Numbered from the stretch's first letter, positions 43,799 to 57,215 are shown. The stretch: DNA of 64,000 nt from Lytechinus variegatus (GCF_018143015.1 NC_054755.1:8797124-8861123), one strand, 5' to 3'. The notes: generated by a model from the sequence alone, not told the origin. A program made the numbers and translations.

Positions 43799-46700
43799 CT
43801 AAGTAGCAAAGTAGGCCTTTCAAATAAGAAGGGACTTTCCCTTAATGAGGGGTTTTCCCCTGTAAAGGGAACTTCCCATATTGAGGAAATTTCCCCCTGT
43901 CAAGAGAATTCCCCAATTATCACAGTTATAGAAGAAAAGGTATAATGCTTGTGAATATATATATATATATATTCAGGATTTGAATATTTTACTATTTGTT
44001 TCATACATTATTTGAAATATCTCTTTAAACTAGGATGTTTTTATTAGGTTTTGATGATTATATTTTTTTTATCAAAGACAAAGTCTGTAGTAAAGCAAGA
44101 CCAACTGATCTCATGCTGATAGCAAAATTCTTTGGCTTTTCTTACAAACACATTCAAGGAATTTCTTTAAGCGTTAGGAAAAAGTGTAGAGGGTTTATTT
44201 TAATAAATAGCTTTTATAAATAAAGGAACGCCCACTTAAGCATATTTTGGTCGATATTACGCCCTATTTTGTTTTCAGTCAAAAGGAACTTGCCCCCCCC
44301 CCCTTTAACAAAACTCTTGTCAAAATGATGTAAATATTATATAGGTTCTTGATCAAACTTTTGCTATTTTTGCAATTGTTGCAGTGATTTAATTTGCCTA
44401 TTTAATGAAAAAACATTCATTAAAGCTGCAATTGTTTATATGCTTATTTGTGTGTATCTTCTCTGTTTTCCCGTAGTAACATTTATTTAATGTTCTGCAT
44501 GTAATGTGTATTTCAGTGTGTAAGATTTCATACAGCGTTTTACGCAACTAGCACATACCACCCAATCTGAAGCGTGCATTCATATGATCACAAAAACCAA
44601 ATCAGCTGAACTGAAAAATGTTGACAAGTTTACACTTTGTCTGGCCATGTCATTGTACGGCATGGCTTTGCTGAACTTTTGCACAGAGAAAGATGGTGTA
44701 TTGCCTAATTCACTGCAAACAATAAGAAGATATGTTTATATTATTTATATCAAGTATATTGAGCTATTCAGACACTGAATTATATGTACATATATTATGT
44801 TCATGTTGTAACATGTAAATGTTTAAGATTTCTGACCAGAAAAGAATGCTTGTTATTGTATTTGGAACTAATGCTAACGCTCTTTCAGAATGAATCTTTT
44901 ATGTTATTCTATGGTTAAGTACATTCGCTTTTGTGACAATCGCAATGGATTTATAGGTTGCTCTTGCATAAGGCAATAAGTCAGAGATGAATCTTGGTAT
45001 TTAAAGGTAACTTAAGGTCACGAGACTGCAACCCAATTTGGAATAAAACATAACAGATGATGCGACTATTAAACCATGGAACATGGACTTATATTAATAT
45101 CAAGTTCTGTGATTTTGCTACTCTTATTAGAATGAAAGCAAATTCAATATCTAATGACATTGTATCATGATATGCCATGATTTAGAACCAATATTGCCTT
45201 TCTAAAATTCAGGCTTGCAATCATAAAAGATATTCGCATTATTTTTCTTACATTTACTTGACACCTCAAATAAAACAATTCTATAAATTCATGTTTTAGA
45301 AAATAAGCAAAATGTGATTTGTTTCAAATTTGTGTTCACCCTGTAGCCTTCATATTGCGTTGACTTGGTACACAAGAATGCTGCTTCATTAATAGTTGTG
45401 GCATTATGCGTGAAATATCCTAGGTTTGCTTGTGTGATTGTCACCAAAGTGAATTGACATGTTACGAGTTTGTCAAATCCATGAAATATTCTTCCCTTCT
45501 CAATTATGATGTTCTCTTCTATTTGCACCCAAGATTGTGAAATCAAATTCTTTTCCACATTTTGGAATATTTTGAATATTTATATTTTATTTTCATTTTT
45601 TTACACATATTTCAATTGCATTCACAATTAAGTTTTAAATCCTTGTGTTTTAAGGTCCATTATACCATTTGATGGTTTTTTTTAATGTTTGCTTAATAAA
45701 AAAAAAATTGATGAAAAAGGTTCCAACCCACGGTACACACCCATATGAATCAGATTACAGTTTATATACCGTTTGCATGAAAAGTGTTATGCATAGCGAA
45801 CAGAAAGTAGCAAATCAAAGCCATAATAGAAAACACATGATGATGTAAAGCTTGGCAAGCTGTATAAAACAAGACCCTCTTTTAAGGGCTTGCATCTTGC
45901 AATGAAAGAACCACTGTCATTCCAAGATGATAAATTTAGGATATCTATTTTCTTAATACCTTGTACAGTATAAACCCTGTAGATATGATTTGTGATACAT
46001 CTAATTCAGATTCTTGTTTTGGGGTCATGAAATTCAGTTTTGAATTTGAAATTTGTTATGCTCTTTGTATTTTTGTTTTAATAGCAGCTAAAGTGGCACA
46101 GGAAATGTTTGTAGTTTAGAGTAAAAGTGGTTATTGATCTTAACCTCGCCATTAATGTTAAAATTCCATGGCAACAGGCAGTAAATTTGCAGCTTATGTG
46201 TGAAAGAAATTAGAATTCATAAAATTTCATTTGCGATTATAACTTTGTATGCTTTTATGGAAGTTGTGTATTATTTCCCCAAGATTCTCGTTGTTATAGC
46301 CGTGTATATCATATTGTCTGTATATTTTGGAAGAAAAGCAGAACTGAGATAGTATTGGAAAGTCAGGTCCTGTTTCACGAAACACAAGAATCGTATTTAT
46401 GCTCATTTCTTATCATTGACAAAACGATGGGAAATGCAAGGAAAGCGTTTGTGAAAGCCATCTAGCAGCTTGGGATTCCAGCTAAAACATGTGAAAAGAA
46501 TTGCCACCGACTTTTCTGATGGTATCTTAATTGTTTTATGAAATAGGGACCTATACTATTAACATTGGTTAGAGTGTGTCATGAGATACGGCTGGTACAA
46601 GTCTCAAAAGTATTATTTCAAGATGGTTAAGAAATTGCCATGTTTCTGTTTGGTGGAGGTTGCGATTACATGTATGATCATGCTAATAAAGATAAACTTC

Positions 46701-48540
46701 ATGATGTAACTATTTCTATGATATGAAAGTAGAAATTGGTTGTTAATGCCAATAGTCTGTGTTGTATTCTAAGTTATTTTTTTAGTTTTGGTGGTTTTTC
46801 TGGCTTTACCTTGAATTATCTGTGAGAATATATGGAATTTACGGTATCAATTTTGAAAGTTATCTGATTTGTCATGTTGAATATTTGGGAAATTCAATAT
46901 TATAATCAACCTTTTATAGCAATGTCACATTTTTTTCCTCTATTTTTAGCCATTTCATTTTTTATTGAATTCATGGCAAATTGAGAACTTGGCCTCTGTT
47001 CAATTTGATCTCGAAAGCAGAATAGAATTATGTTTGAATCATTTGAAGAAGGTTTTGCATACTGATAGCCTTTTAACAAGGCTACACAGACAGAATTTTT
47101 ACTGTCACTATCACAAGGTAATAATGAAAGACATCAGGCAATGTCTACATACTTACAAGCTGTTTCTGGAGCATTTTGTGTCTGATCGATGGGATAACTT
47201 CATGAATATTCCTCACTCTGTAGTCTGTGCTGGGCTTGAAATTATGATGGGCTCTTTTATCTCTGCATTGCCCATGGTTATGCACAATGTCAAGCCCCCA
47301 TGAAAGAGAGCTCCCGATTGGCTTCTACCTTTATTGATGGAGGATAAAAAATGAAATGCAAAGGGCCATTTTACTGCACTTGACGAGTGTAAGCTTTTCC
47401 CATTCATATCCTGTATATTTACAGCGTGAGGCCTTCACAAACGGCTAACATAAGGGGGGTCTATCATGCATATCAAGAATTTTAGTGTTTTTGTTTGGTT
47501 TCACTTTTTATATGTTCAGTATTTAATCACCGATATTTCATATTGACATGATTTGCTTTAGTTTAGTGGCTGAAAATGCATTTATTTCTTAATTTTTGTT
47601 GTTTTATGTGACAATTTTTTTCAAATGTTCTAATAATGTTTCAGTTCACTCAAATTTCAGTAAAAAAATGTAATAACAAACTAGCATGCAGGCTGTGTTC
47701 ATTGCATGGATAAAAGTGACAGATTTTTTTGTCTTTTGATAGTTTATTTGGGCAAGAATTAATATGGAACTGACGGAGTCTTTCTGAGGAACGAAGTGCG
47801 ATTTGTAAACATTAGCTTTGAAGATGTGAAATTATCAGCTGATGATGAGCAGTGTTTAACATGTATCATTTGTTCTGAACGTAAAGTGATGAATTGAGAA
47901 ATGGTATGAGTGGCGAGTGTATAAAAAACATAGTTATGTTCTGTGTAGACTGTTCAAATTATTGAACAGGGAAAAGTGAAATATAAAAAGATTTGTTGGC
48001 TTCAAACATGAAAGGTGTTTGCAAACATTTTGTGATCTAGTTGGAGACATCCATACAAATGAATATTAAAAGAAATAAATCATCCATTGAATGACCCCTA
48101 GCTTTATATGTAGTCACACATAACAAAATCAGTTTGTTATTCTTTTTGGCAATAAATTTGCTTAAAAATGTATATTTACTGTTCGGTCGTCACATGTGCA
48201 TAGCATTGTGGACTTGGATATTTCTGTTATTTTTATGGCGAAGAAATTTGTAGTGGCATTTTTTCATGTACAAAGTAGAGATGGGAAGAATTGAATTCAT
48301 GCTTTTGTAATTTCTCTTGTAAAGTATTTACCTATCAATTAAATTCTATCAACTATCTGAAAAAACTCTCAAAATTGACTTGTTTCTTTTGTCATTTTCT
48401 TTGTGGTAACCATGACCAATAGCATGTAAATTGGTCACTTGGCTTGCATACCTCTTTCGTCTAATTTCTCTTTTGTCCCATCTCACATGGTATAATTGCC
48501 ATTTAGCTCATTAATTAATTAATTTGTCCAATGTCCACTA
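43799..48540 (+). other. Probable long TM9SF2 3' UTR, repeat-poor
   Basis: 4.7 kb without any of the palindromic repeats that fill the rest of the window, and rich in T runs. AATAAA occurs at 44,202 and 44,219 (close pair), and again near 45,042, 45,270, 45,686, 46,684, 48,074 and 48,150. I infer a long 3' UTR with several polyadenylation choices. No coding frame is convincing. Confidence 0.4.
44202..44224 (+). terminator. Tandem poly(A) signals (candidate proximal site)
   Basis: AATAAA at 44,202-44,207 and 44,219-44,224, about 400 nt after the stop codon. Usage unproven. Confidence 0.35.
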
Positions 48541-48561
48541 GGTCTATCACCACCTAGTCCC

Positions 48562-49103
48562 GGGGGGCCACTTCCATTCACGAGTGGATACCATGCGCGA
48601 CCATGGGGTCTCGAAAAGCACCCTAAACACGTAATTTTCATGTTCTGAAAATGCACCCCTTAACAAGTATTGGCGTGTGAAACCTACCCTTAACAAGTAT
48701 TGGAAACAAAACGATACTCTTGGCAAATATTTCCTGAAATGAACCCCTAAACAAGTACAGGATGTTTTATTGTTACGGGTCCTTCGGATCGCGGGCTTTA
48801 CCTTATTTGGTTTAGTAAGACCCCAGCTTCTACACCTCGCGCAAATCGGACTCTAAACACGAAGTGTTGGGGCAAAAAGGACATCCTTTATAAAACATTT
48901 TAATTTTGTTTTATCATCCCCGCAAATTCGACCCTAAACACGTAATTTTCCTAGCGAAATAGATACCCTTTTTTCATTATTTTTGTGTTTTTGACACCCT
49001 TATCACGTTACGTACGTAACGTGCCCTATCGTGAAAAAGACATCCTTTTTACGTGTTTTTTTGGTCGCGCATGGTATCCACTCGTCAATGTAAGTGGCCC
49101 CCC
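48562..49103. repeat. TIR repeat family K copy 2
   Basis: GGGGGGCCACTTCCATTCAC to TGTAAGTGGCCCCCC. The inner ends GATACCATGCGCGACCA and GGTCGCGCATGGTATCC extend the inverted repeats to about 45 bp. Lacks the insert of the copy at 20,145. Confidence 0.9.
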
Positions 49104-50394
49104 GGGCAACTAGTCTATATGCTTAGATGAACCTGTTTATAAAGGACCAAAGATTCATTTGACTAATTAAAAAAAATAAATAAGAAGTTATTGGAATAAG
49201 ACCAACTGGATATGGGTATCCGTGTTGTAGTGCCTTGATGCTCGGCCTTGGCCTTGAAGATTTTGAGCCTTGAAATTTCAAGGCTTTTTCAAGGCATTTT
49301 TTTTGTACTTTCATTTATTTTCATATAAGTAACTATAAATGTTATTATTTAATTAGTAATTGTTCTGTATATTCAATGGCACTACTTCCATGCAGTCAGC
49401 AGTAGTAAGTGTACTAGCAGTGCTATAAATTGTGATTATCACCATCAAGAATTATCACATTTATGTGACAAAGAAAACAGTATGATGAAAAATAACATTT
49501 ATTGGTAACGTGTTGTAATCATGACTAATGATGATAATAATGACAGTAATAATCATTGTGATAAAGACGGGATAAAGATTAGAGTGATTTGATAACAGGA
49601 ATAATTCTGACAGCTAATTTTGACAATTTTCATAAAGAATGATAACAAGGATTTTCCTTGTATTTTCTTTTCTTTGGCCAAGAAGAATGTTTTAAGTCTT
49701 AATGATATTCTGAAAAGATTTGGTAAACTTGAACACAATCTTCAATTTTGTCATCTAAATGGGCTATGTCAATGGCATGATGAACCAAAAGTTTTGAGGG
49801 GCCAAGCATGGCATATATATAGAGCAAAATTTCTGCCAAAAAAGTTTAAAGCAATTGAAGTCAGCGAGTGAGCAAAGTTTTTCACTTTCTTACTATAATA
49901 AAAGCTAATTTTGTGATAGATTGTGACAATATGTAAAGAAAATAATATCACACTTACTCCTTTACCTTTCCTTTTTTCCTTTTATAAGTTTATTCTTGGT
50001 GGTGGAACTTCTCTCTCTTTTTTTTTTGGGGGGGAGGGGGTTCTGATATTTGTAAAGAGGTGAGAAAGTGGGAATAAAACTTTATTTTGTTAGGATTCTT
50101 TATTCCGATTTTTTAGCTAAAATAAGTGTAGAAGATACATGTAGAAGAAATGAGAATTGAAATTTAAAAGGGGTTGTGAGCAGGAAAAAACATGAAAATG
50201 GACACGAGTCCTAAAAGTGACTCATTTTCAGGTCATTTGAATATTTCAACTTGTGCTCTCTTGCCTTCCCCCCCCCCCCGAAAAATCCTTGTGGGAAAAA
50301 ATGCCCCTTTTCCAAAATCGAAAATGCTCTTTTTTCCAAATGAAATATGCCCTTTTAAACTGAAATACCCTTTTTTATAGTAAATTATAATACA

Positions 50395-50880
50395 TTTTAG
50401 GTTCGAAAATCGCCAAATTTTGGATCGCGCTTGCATCATTTATTGTTTAGTACAATATTAATCCTGTTCATGGTTACAAAAATGTTTAGAATTTTCAGGT
50501 TAGAATATCACAAATTTTTGGTTCGCGTTCTGCACTTGCATCAATTATTGTTAGGTACATGTAAGTTACTTAATCTGTTCCTGTTTACAATATTTTTTTT
50601 AGAATGTCCAATTTTCAGGTTGGAATATCACAAATTTTTGAGCTCGCGCTTTGCGCTCGCATTATTTGATCGGTGAGTTATGTATCATATTCATGAGTCA
50701 CTAAACATGCTAAATGCAGTCTTTATCAGCTTACTTTGCAGACCTGTCAGTATATTAAAAATTTCAGCTCGCGCTTAATTCTTCAGTTATATAGATACAC
50801 ATCTTTTTCACGATTACAAAAACAGCTCGGAATATTCAATTTTTATATCACAATGTCAATTTTTTTTGCTTATGATTTGC
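50395..50880 (+). repeat. Degenerate tandem repeat inside the hAT-like element
   Basis: Unit of about 120-170 bp carrying TCAGGTTAGAATATCACAAA, then TTTTTGG/AGCTCGCGCTT, TGCATCAATTATTG and a CTGTT.ATGGTTACAAAAA block, at least three times with decay. Confidence 0.7.
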
Positions 50881-51486
50881 ACTGGCAACATCTCGCAAGG
50901 ATGCCCTTTTAAAAGTGATTAGCACTGTAATTGACCAAACACCGAGTCTTTCAATTTCAGAATTGATTTTTTTAAACCACTAACTCAAAATATATATCTT
51001 ATCAATGAGAAATCGCTAAAAAAGGCTTTAGTCAACTAAATTTCTACAAAATACATAACTATTTCACTTAGTTGATAATCTCATTTAGAAAATATTTGTT
51101 TGCACCAAATGCCAAGTTTCACATGTAAGTGCCCTTTTTGGCTTTGACCCACCCCCCCAAAAAAAAAAAATAAATAAATAATGATGATAATACGTTCTGC
51201 CTCCCTGTCCTAGGGAGTGGAGAAAGAAATAAGTTGAGCATGGGCATGCCAGGATCAGATGACCGTGGTAATAATTATTGCAATGTAAATTGCATAAAAA
51301 AGAATGAATTATAATAATAATTTAATGATAAAAATAATAATAACTATATGTACACAGGTAACTATATTATTATCTTAATATGATGTCTAAATCTGCCATG
51401 AAATTATTTTTGTTTTTCGTGTATAAAGGTCAAAATTTTTGCTCGCTCAGTTCGCTCGCACCTATTATACTATCGAAAGTTTGAAA

Positions 51487-51589
51487 TGCCTTGGCCTCGG
51501 GTTTCCATGCCTCGGCCTCGGGTATTGAAGCCTTGGCCTTGGGTATAAAAGCCTTGGCCTTGGAGGTATATGCCTTGACTACCACACTG
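51487..51589 (+). repeat. Subterminal short tandem repeats
   Basis: Five copies of about 21-23 bp of GCCTTGGCCTCGGGTAT type at the right end of the hAT-like element. Confidence 0.85.
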
Positions 51590-51871
51590 ATGGGTATATG
51601 AGCGGTTCCATGACATTTGCTTCCACGACAATTGCTCCACTCTTAATTCCACTTACCAATCAAATTTAACAGTATACACTGCCATAAACTTAAACCTAAC
51701 ATAAAACCCTATTGCAAACCTAACCCTACATCTTCGATGAAATTAAGCCCGGAGCAATATTATTGTTGCAAGAGCAAATGTGTCACCTTTTGGTAAAGTG
51801 TAGTTTAGACCAAAGCACAATGAGACAAAACGGTTTTATGCTATACAGTCTCCCCGGCGAAATCGATTCCA

Positions 51872-52029
51872 GGGGAGCGTTTCATCAATATTTTTGTCCG
51901 ACAAGTTGTCAGATCTGACATCTTTTCTTGATTCTGATTGGCTGAGAGGCACTGTTCCTATGGTAACTGTCGGATAAAATGGGACTTGTCGGATAAAACG
52001 TCCGACAAGTCCTTTCATGAAACGCCCCC
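51872..52029. repeat. MITE family C copy 3
   Basis: GGGGAGCGTTTCATCAATAT to CATGAAACGCCCC, flanked by CCAG on each side. Confidence 0.85.
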
Positions 52030-52414
52030 AGAATGTCGGTATGACCTTAGAATCAAAGGGGTACACCTGGCCTAAAAAGAGAATTATATCTAAATAAATA
52101 GAACAAAAATCACCAAGCAAAATGCTGGAAAGGACAAACTTTGAATGAACATAATTTCATACAACGAAATACAAAAAACTAAGTGGGGGAAATGACATCG
52201 ATTTGCTTATTGAGTATACATGACATGCATAGCACAGTTTCAATGAATTAATGCAAATCTTAAATATATCCTAACTTTGTTATTTCCTTGTCCAATTTTG
52301 ATCAATTTTTAAGTTTTTGAAATCTGATCATTTCATATAATTTTCAGCGTGGAGGCCTTTGAGGATGGGGTGATTTGTTATTGGGGTACTAATAATAATT
52401 ATTCTCACATATCA

Positions 52415-52572
52415 TAGGATTTTCTCTTTACTAAGGTATGGCATCCCAATAAGCTGTCAAAGATCTTAGATATTAGCCTTAGCCCGGAGTGATTAATCAA
52501 GGAAATATCACCTCTAACTCCTTAAAAAGACACTGTATTGGGCTGACAAACCTTAGTAAAGAGAGAATCCTA
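52415..52572. repeat. Palindromic MITE
   Basis: TAGGATTTTCTCTTTACTAA pairs with TTAGTAAAGAGAGAATCCTA. Confidence 0.85.
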
Positions 52573-53956
52573 AGGGAACTGTTTTATTACTGGCTTAGAG
52601 AACAATCTGGATTTGGGTGATTTTTTATGGTAATTTCTGACATGGAATTTCAAGTATGCATAACAGAAGGTAATCTGTGCTCTGACATAGCAACTCACAT
52701 GTGCCATTACATAACCCATTGATAGTGTCTTTGTTCAACTTTGGAACCTCCCCCCCCCCCAGTTTTGGCCTGAAGTCGCATTCATCTATAGATGTTGATT
52801 ACAACAGCTCTGTTCACTAGTTGATTGAAAAGTTTGCATATTTGTTTCCCCATGAACTTTAGAGTAACAAGGCATTCCTTTCACCTGTCAGTAATAAATG
52901 AACTACCATACTTGGAAAACAGTTTCACACACCAGTTGTTGGGATGTAACGCACTGCAATGTCAAATAATTCAACTTTAAACTCGGGCTTACGTTTGCAA
53001 ATAGTGACAATGACCTGATAAGATTTTCGGGATAATTAGGTCATATACGTTCAAATTGCCTTGTTGCAACCTATTTCATGAACATTAGTAGCCTACCTAG
53101 ATTTTCCAGCTCGGGGCAGCATATTCTCTTCCCCTCAAAGTATTTTACTTAACAAGAATAGTATTCTACTGAAACAAATACTGAGGAATATACAATAGCC
53201 ACCATCTCAGCCCACCAACTTTGCATCCTTGATTTTTTCATCGCAACCAGGACTTTTTCCGACTTGGTGCAATTTTTAGAATTGGACCTTCGATTATGTC
53301 TTCTTTGTCTGTTTGTATGGGAGTGAACTGGTGCTGACTTTTTCCTCCTATCAACTTGTGATCCGTTTTACATGCCTGAGTTCGCCGATGCGTTGGGCAA
53401 TTTCGATTCTGGAGGAGCTATTTCAAACGAGATTAGATATTAGATCGCAATCTCGTTTATTTTGGTATGCTGTGCATCATTTCAAGGATTGAAATTCATA
53501 ATATTTTTCATTGGAGTCGGTATGGCATGCCGGAACAAAGTGAGTACGAAGGATTTTCAATTTTTCTCAAAATTTGATTTATCTATTTAATGTCATATCG
53601 TTATTGTACAATGTCTGCAATTATACATTCAGGTTTATTGCAGTGATACAGTTTCTTTATATATATATTTTGTTGGCATACAACAAGCTTTATAACGACA
53701 TAAAGTTGTTAAACAAAATATAATGAAATACCAATAATCTTGTATATAGCTACATGCATTTCATGTATTCTTGAGTAGACTGTAAATGATCTTTTGCAAC
53801 TTTTGAATTTGGCTTCTTTTTTACGAGTTTCATAGCTTGACAACGTTCAACGTGTCTTGACGTTGCCGTTCACGTGCAAGCTGAATTCCAGGCACGCGCG
53901 CATGCTCTGTTTCAGTAGACGAAAACGGTGAAGATAATACTTACTGAATAACTGAC
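52573..53956. other. Gene-free stretch; weak first-exon candidate
   Basis: No repeats paired. At 53,525 an ATG (MACRNK) runs directly into the strong donor AAA/GTGAGTAC (GT at 53,542), but no downstream plus-strand exon was found. Confidence 0.3.
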
Positions 53957-54086
53957 TGGGGCCAGTAACACAAAGGTTAGTAATTAATCGTATGCTTGGT
54001 TTACGATTGATTTCACATTGCAGTCAATGCAATCGATCGTAGAAAAGTGTTCTACGATAATTGCTAAGCTTTGTGGTACGGCCCCA
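53957..54086. repeat. Palindromic MITE, family E copy 2
   Basis: TGGGGCCAGTAACACAAAGG to CTTTGTGGTACGGCCCCA. Interior matches 43,306. Confidence 0.85.
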
Positions 54087-54925
54087 GATCGGCAAGAAAA
54101 GCATGAAAATGGCCTTTCCACAAAATTCTGGTTCGTTTTTATTTTGAGACACAAGAAAGAAGAATTCATGACTTCGGTTTCGATTCTGTATTGTTTTTAG
54201 AATACTTGCGTTCAGCATGGTCCAAAAGACTATGAATTGAATTGGGTTAGGGGTCAAGTAATATGATGTTTCTGATTTGAACACCACCTCGACTAAAATT
54301 ATGCACCTTTTTTCAAGTACGCCCTCCGCACATTCTTTATTTAGATTGTTTATATTTTAAGTAGAATTTCCTGCCCGGCAGGTCCTCCAATAGAAATACC
54401 AGTAGTAGTAAAAAATTTCCCTTCCCTAGAAATAGACAGGGTCATACACTACAAAAGTGCTATTAAATGCTTGCTGGTTGAACTTGTTGAGGTTATCTGA
54501 TGTGGTATTGCATGAATTCTACAGGTACCGTGCAAAATTTGCAAAAAGCACAAATCAAAACGAGTAACGAGACATTTTATTGGACTCATGCTATTTATTA
54601 TGAGATACTATATTAATTTTCATATTTCAATTAAGCTTTCTAAAAACACATTTTCAGTCAACAATCAGAAATAGACATTTTAATAATGCACATGTACGTT
54701 CGATGGGGCCTGTTGAGAATTAACAGGGATGAGTTATGACTTATTGTAATTTGAATGTATTCTACCAAACATCATTCGTCCAATCACAGAACTAAGATTT
54801 GCCAACTTAGTGTATATTAACTTACACTGGCATAGGATAGATGATCATACCACATTTTCGAAGAGTGTGAAAATATCAAGAAAGTGTCCCATTATGGTTG
54901 AGGTTTTAAGAATTTGTTGACGTCC
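54087..54925. other. Intergenic, nothing recognised
   Basis: No gene or repeat pairing. Confidence 0.5.
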
Positions 54926-55091
54926 TGGGACCTGTTGCATAAAACTTTTGCCATAAAAAAAACTAAATAAATAAATAAACAAAAACTCTGGCAAACAAAA
55001 TTATGCCATTGAAAATTCCATATTAAAAACAAACTCTTGCAAAAAATTGCCAGAGTTTTTGATGACAAAAGTTTCATGCAACGGGCCACTG
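54926..55091. repeat. Palindromic MITE
   Basis: TGGGACCTGTTGCATAAAAC and GTTTCATGCAACGGGCCACT. The inner arms AAACTCTGGCAA and TTGCCAGAGTTT also pair. Confidence 0.75.
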
Positions 55092-55630
55092 GATGTTACT
55101 TCAAATTCTAAACCTCTTATCATAACTGTCCTCATTTTCGTTCAGCATCGGAACATTTTAATATTAGCTACTAGTACGTTGGCATATAATATGCATATAC
55201 AACTCTTTCCCTTTGAGTCCATGGTTGATGCTTTAAGGACAAAATTTCTTTGGCATAATTTTTATGCTTCATTTAATTTGCCTTGCTGATTGGAGACCAA
55301 CATTTTTTCCTACGTTGGACATTATTTTTTTGAAATTTTTAAAGATGCCAACTTCAAAGTTGTCAAATTCTGTTTTTTCCACATTTTGAATCTATCATAC
55401 AACATTTCTCCAGGAGAGAATGGGATAATCATTTCGTCATTAATTGTTTAATATCGACGTTTTGTGATAAAGTTTAAAAAACTGAAATATTTCCAATGAT
55501 CTATTTTCTAAGAAAATCACAATTTCCAAATGAAACTGTCGGCATCTCACGTCGCCATCAAAGTTCACAGACGCTATGGTCATCTGTATATTATTTCGTA
55601 CGTCTTAGAAATGGGAAGCTGCATGACTTA
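55092..55630. other. Intergenic, nothing recognised
   Basis: No gene or repeat pairing. Confidence 0.5.
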
Positions 55631-55771
55631 TACCTCGGTCACATTAAATTGCTCTAAGGTGGCCGTACGGCGAGTCGAAAACAGCCGTTTTTAACATTTT
55701 TGTACCAGCTACATATAGGTGATTTGAATAAAAATGAATAAAACGGCTGTAGAGCAAATGTGACCGAGGTA
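55631..55771. repeat. Palindromic MITE, family F copy 2
   Basis: TACCTCGGTCACATTAAATT to AGCAAATGTGACCGAGGTA. Middle AGCTACATATAGGTGATTTG as at 32,818. Confidence 0.85.
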
Positions 55772-56458
55772 TTAATTTGCCGTTCATTGTAACCCCATTC
55801 TTAAAAACTTCTTGGTTGTCTTTGACGGTGATAGACGTTTTCATTCTGCCAGATAAAATCCATCTTTTACAGAATTTCATGGAAGGATGTTAAGGATTGG
55901 CAGGTAGGCCAGCGTGACATTCCCCTATGATAGTCCAGTGATGATTTTGAGTTTGTTGTTGGCATAATATTGTGAATGCCCGAGTGTTGCTCGCATCGTC
56001 ACGAACATCACGAATCTTAAAATGTGCATTAATTGTTTTATAAAACGGGTCGGCAAAATGAATTTTTCATGGAAATCTTGTTCAAATCCCTCCAACTTGT
56101 GTACGATCGCACAGACGAAGAGATCACAAGACTGTCAATTATGACATCACAGGCGTATCTACTATGCGCGCCTAAGCGCATCAAAATCCTAGCCATAGCC
56201 TCTTTTACTGAACGCGTATCAGTTTTTACGTGCTATATTGGAACTAATGCTGCACAAAAATTGCACAGTGCTGCACAAAAAAATGCACAGTGCTGCACGA
56301 AAAATGCACGACTGGAAGGTTGCGCATAATTAAAGCATGAACACGTGACTTGAATACGCACTCACCATTGGCTACATCCATATCCTTGAACCCGTTTTAT
56401 GATAAACATTAATAAAATTGTAATTACTTGTCATAGCCGGTGACCCGACATTTGATCC
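55772..56458. other. Intergenic with short GCACAAAAA repeats
   Basis: About 56,250-56,310 has four imperfect copies of TGCACAGTGCTGCACAAAAA-like sequence. No gene. Confidence 0.5.
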
Positions 56459-56599
56459 GGGCTCCGTAACACAAAGGTTTGCGAGAATACTTCTCATTGG
56501 TTAATAGTCAGTATTTTGCGACAAATGCGCGTGTAACATTGATCTTGATTGGTCAATTCATTTAGCGATTGATCGCTAATCTTTGTGTTACGGAGCCCC
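56459..56599. repeat. Palindromic MITE, family E copy 3
   Basis: GGGCTCCGTAACACAAAGGT to ATCTTTGTGTTACGGAGCCC. Interior diverged from the other two copies. Confidence 0.85.
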
Positions 56600-56657
56600 G
56601 GACTTAAATTTGCAGAGGGCATAGTGCTAGAGTTAGGATTGTAACAGAGTTTTAAGT

Positions 56658-56805
56658 TCGGGTCCGTTGCAGAAAGAGTTGCGTTTAAACGCAAGTCAAA
56701 AAATCAATCGCAAGTCCCAAATGCGCGTTGTTGATTGGTTGAAATTCAAGTTGCGCATGATTTTCAGAGTTGCGATCGATTGCAACTCTTTCTGCAACGG
56801 GCCCC
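56658..56805. repeat. Palindromic MITE, family A copy 3
   Basis: GGGTCCGTTGCAGAAAGAGT to ACTCTTTCTGCAACGGGCCC. Same interior as 480-625. Confidence 0.9.
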
Positions 56806-57215
56806 ATGAACAATGTAAATACAAGGATTAGGGTTTACTTAGTTTTGTGTGGTTAGATTTCATGTTTGGCTTAACGTGCAGATTCTCCATCGGAGCAATT
56901 GTCGCCGGAGCAAATGTCTTGAAACCAGTTACTTACAAGTCATCATCCTTTTCATTATTCCCAATAGCACTCGCAAAATGTAGGCTATAAATCGATCTAC
57001 CACCACCATTACCAATAGGTTTTCATCACCCAAGTTGAAATAACCCATGATACCCAACAGCATAATCCGTTTAGGATATGGTCATCCGGCCAGCGCAAAT
57101 AAACCACACCAAACTATTGAGAAAATATTCATATTTCACATGACAGAAAATCCTACATTGGCGACATTCAGGTTACCAGAAAACGTGAGGAATTGGTTGT
57201 TTCTAGAGTGAGTTG

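Larger units (their letters stand above)
49220..51589. mobile_element. hAT-like non-autonomous transposon, 2.37 kb
   Basis: The left end CCGTGTTGTAGTGCCTTGA and the right end (complement) CAGTGTGGTAGTCAAGGCA are imperfect terminal inverted repeats. ATGGGTAT stands directly outside both (49,212-49,219 and 51,590-51,597), a perfect 8-bp target duplication. Subterminal GCCTTGGCCTCGG copies occur at both ends, denser on the right. These are hAT hallmarks. No transposase frame is visible, so it depends on an enzyme elsewhere. Confidence 0.8.

Noticed and set aside
49620..49871. 83-codon frame inside the hAT-like element as transposase
   Set aside because: No catalytic or dimerisation motif, far too short, and AT-rich chance frames of this size are common here.
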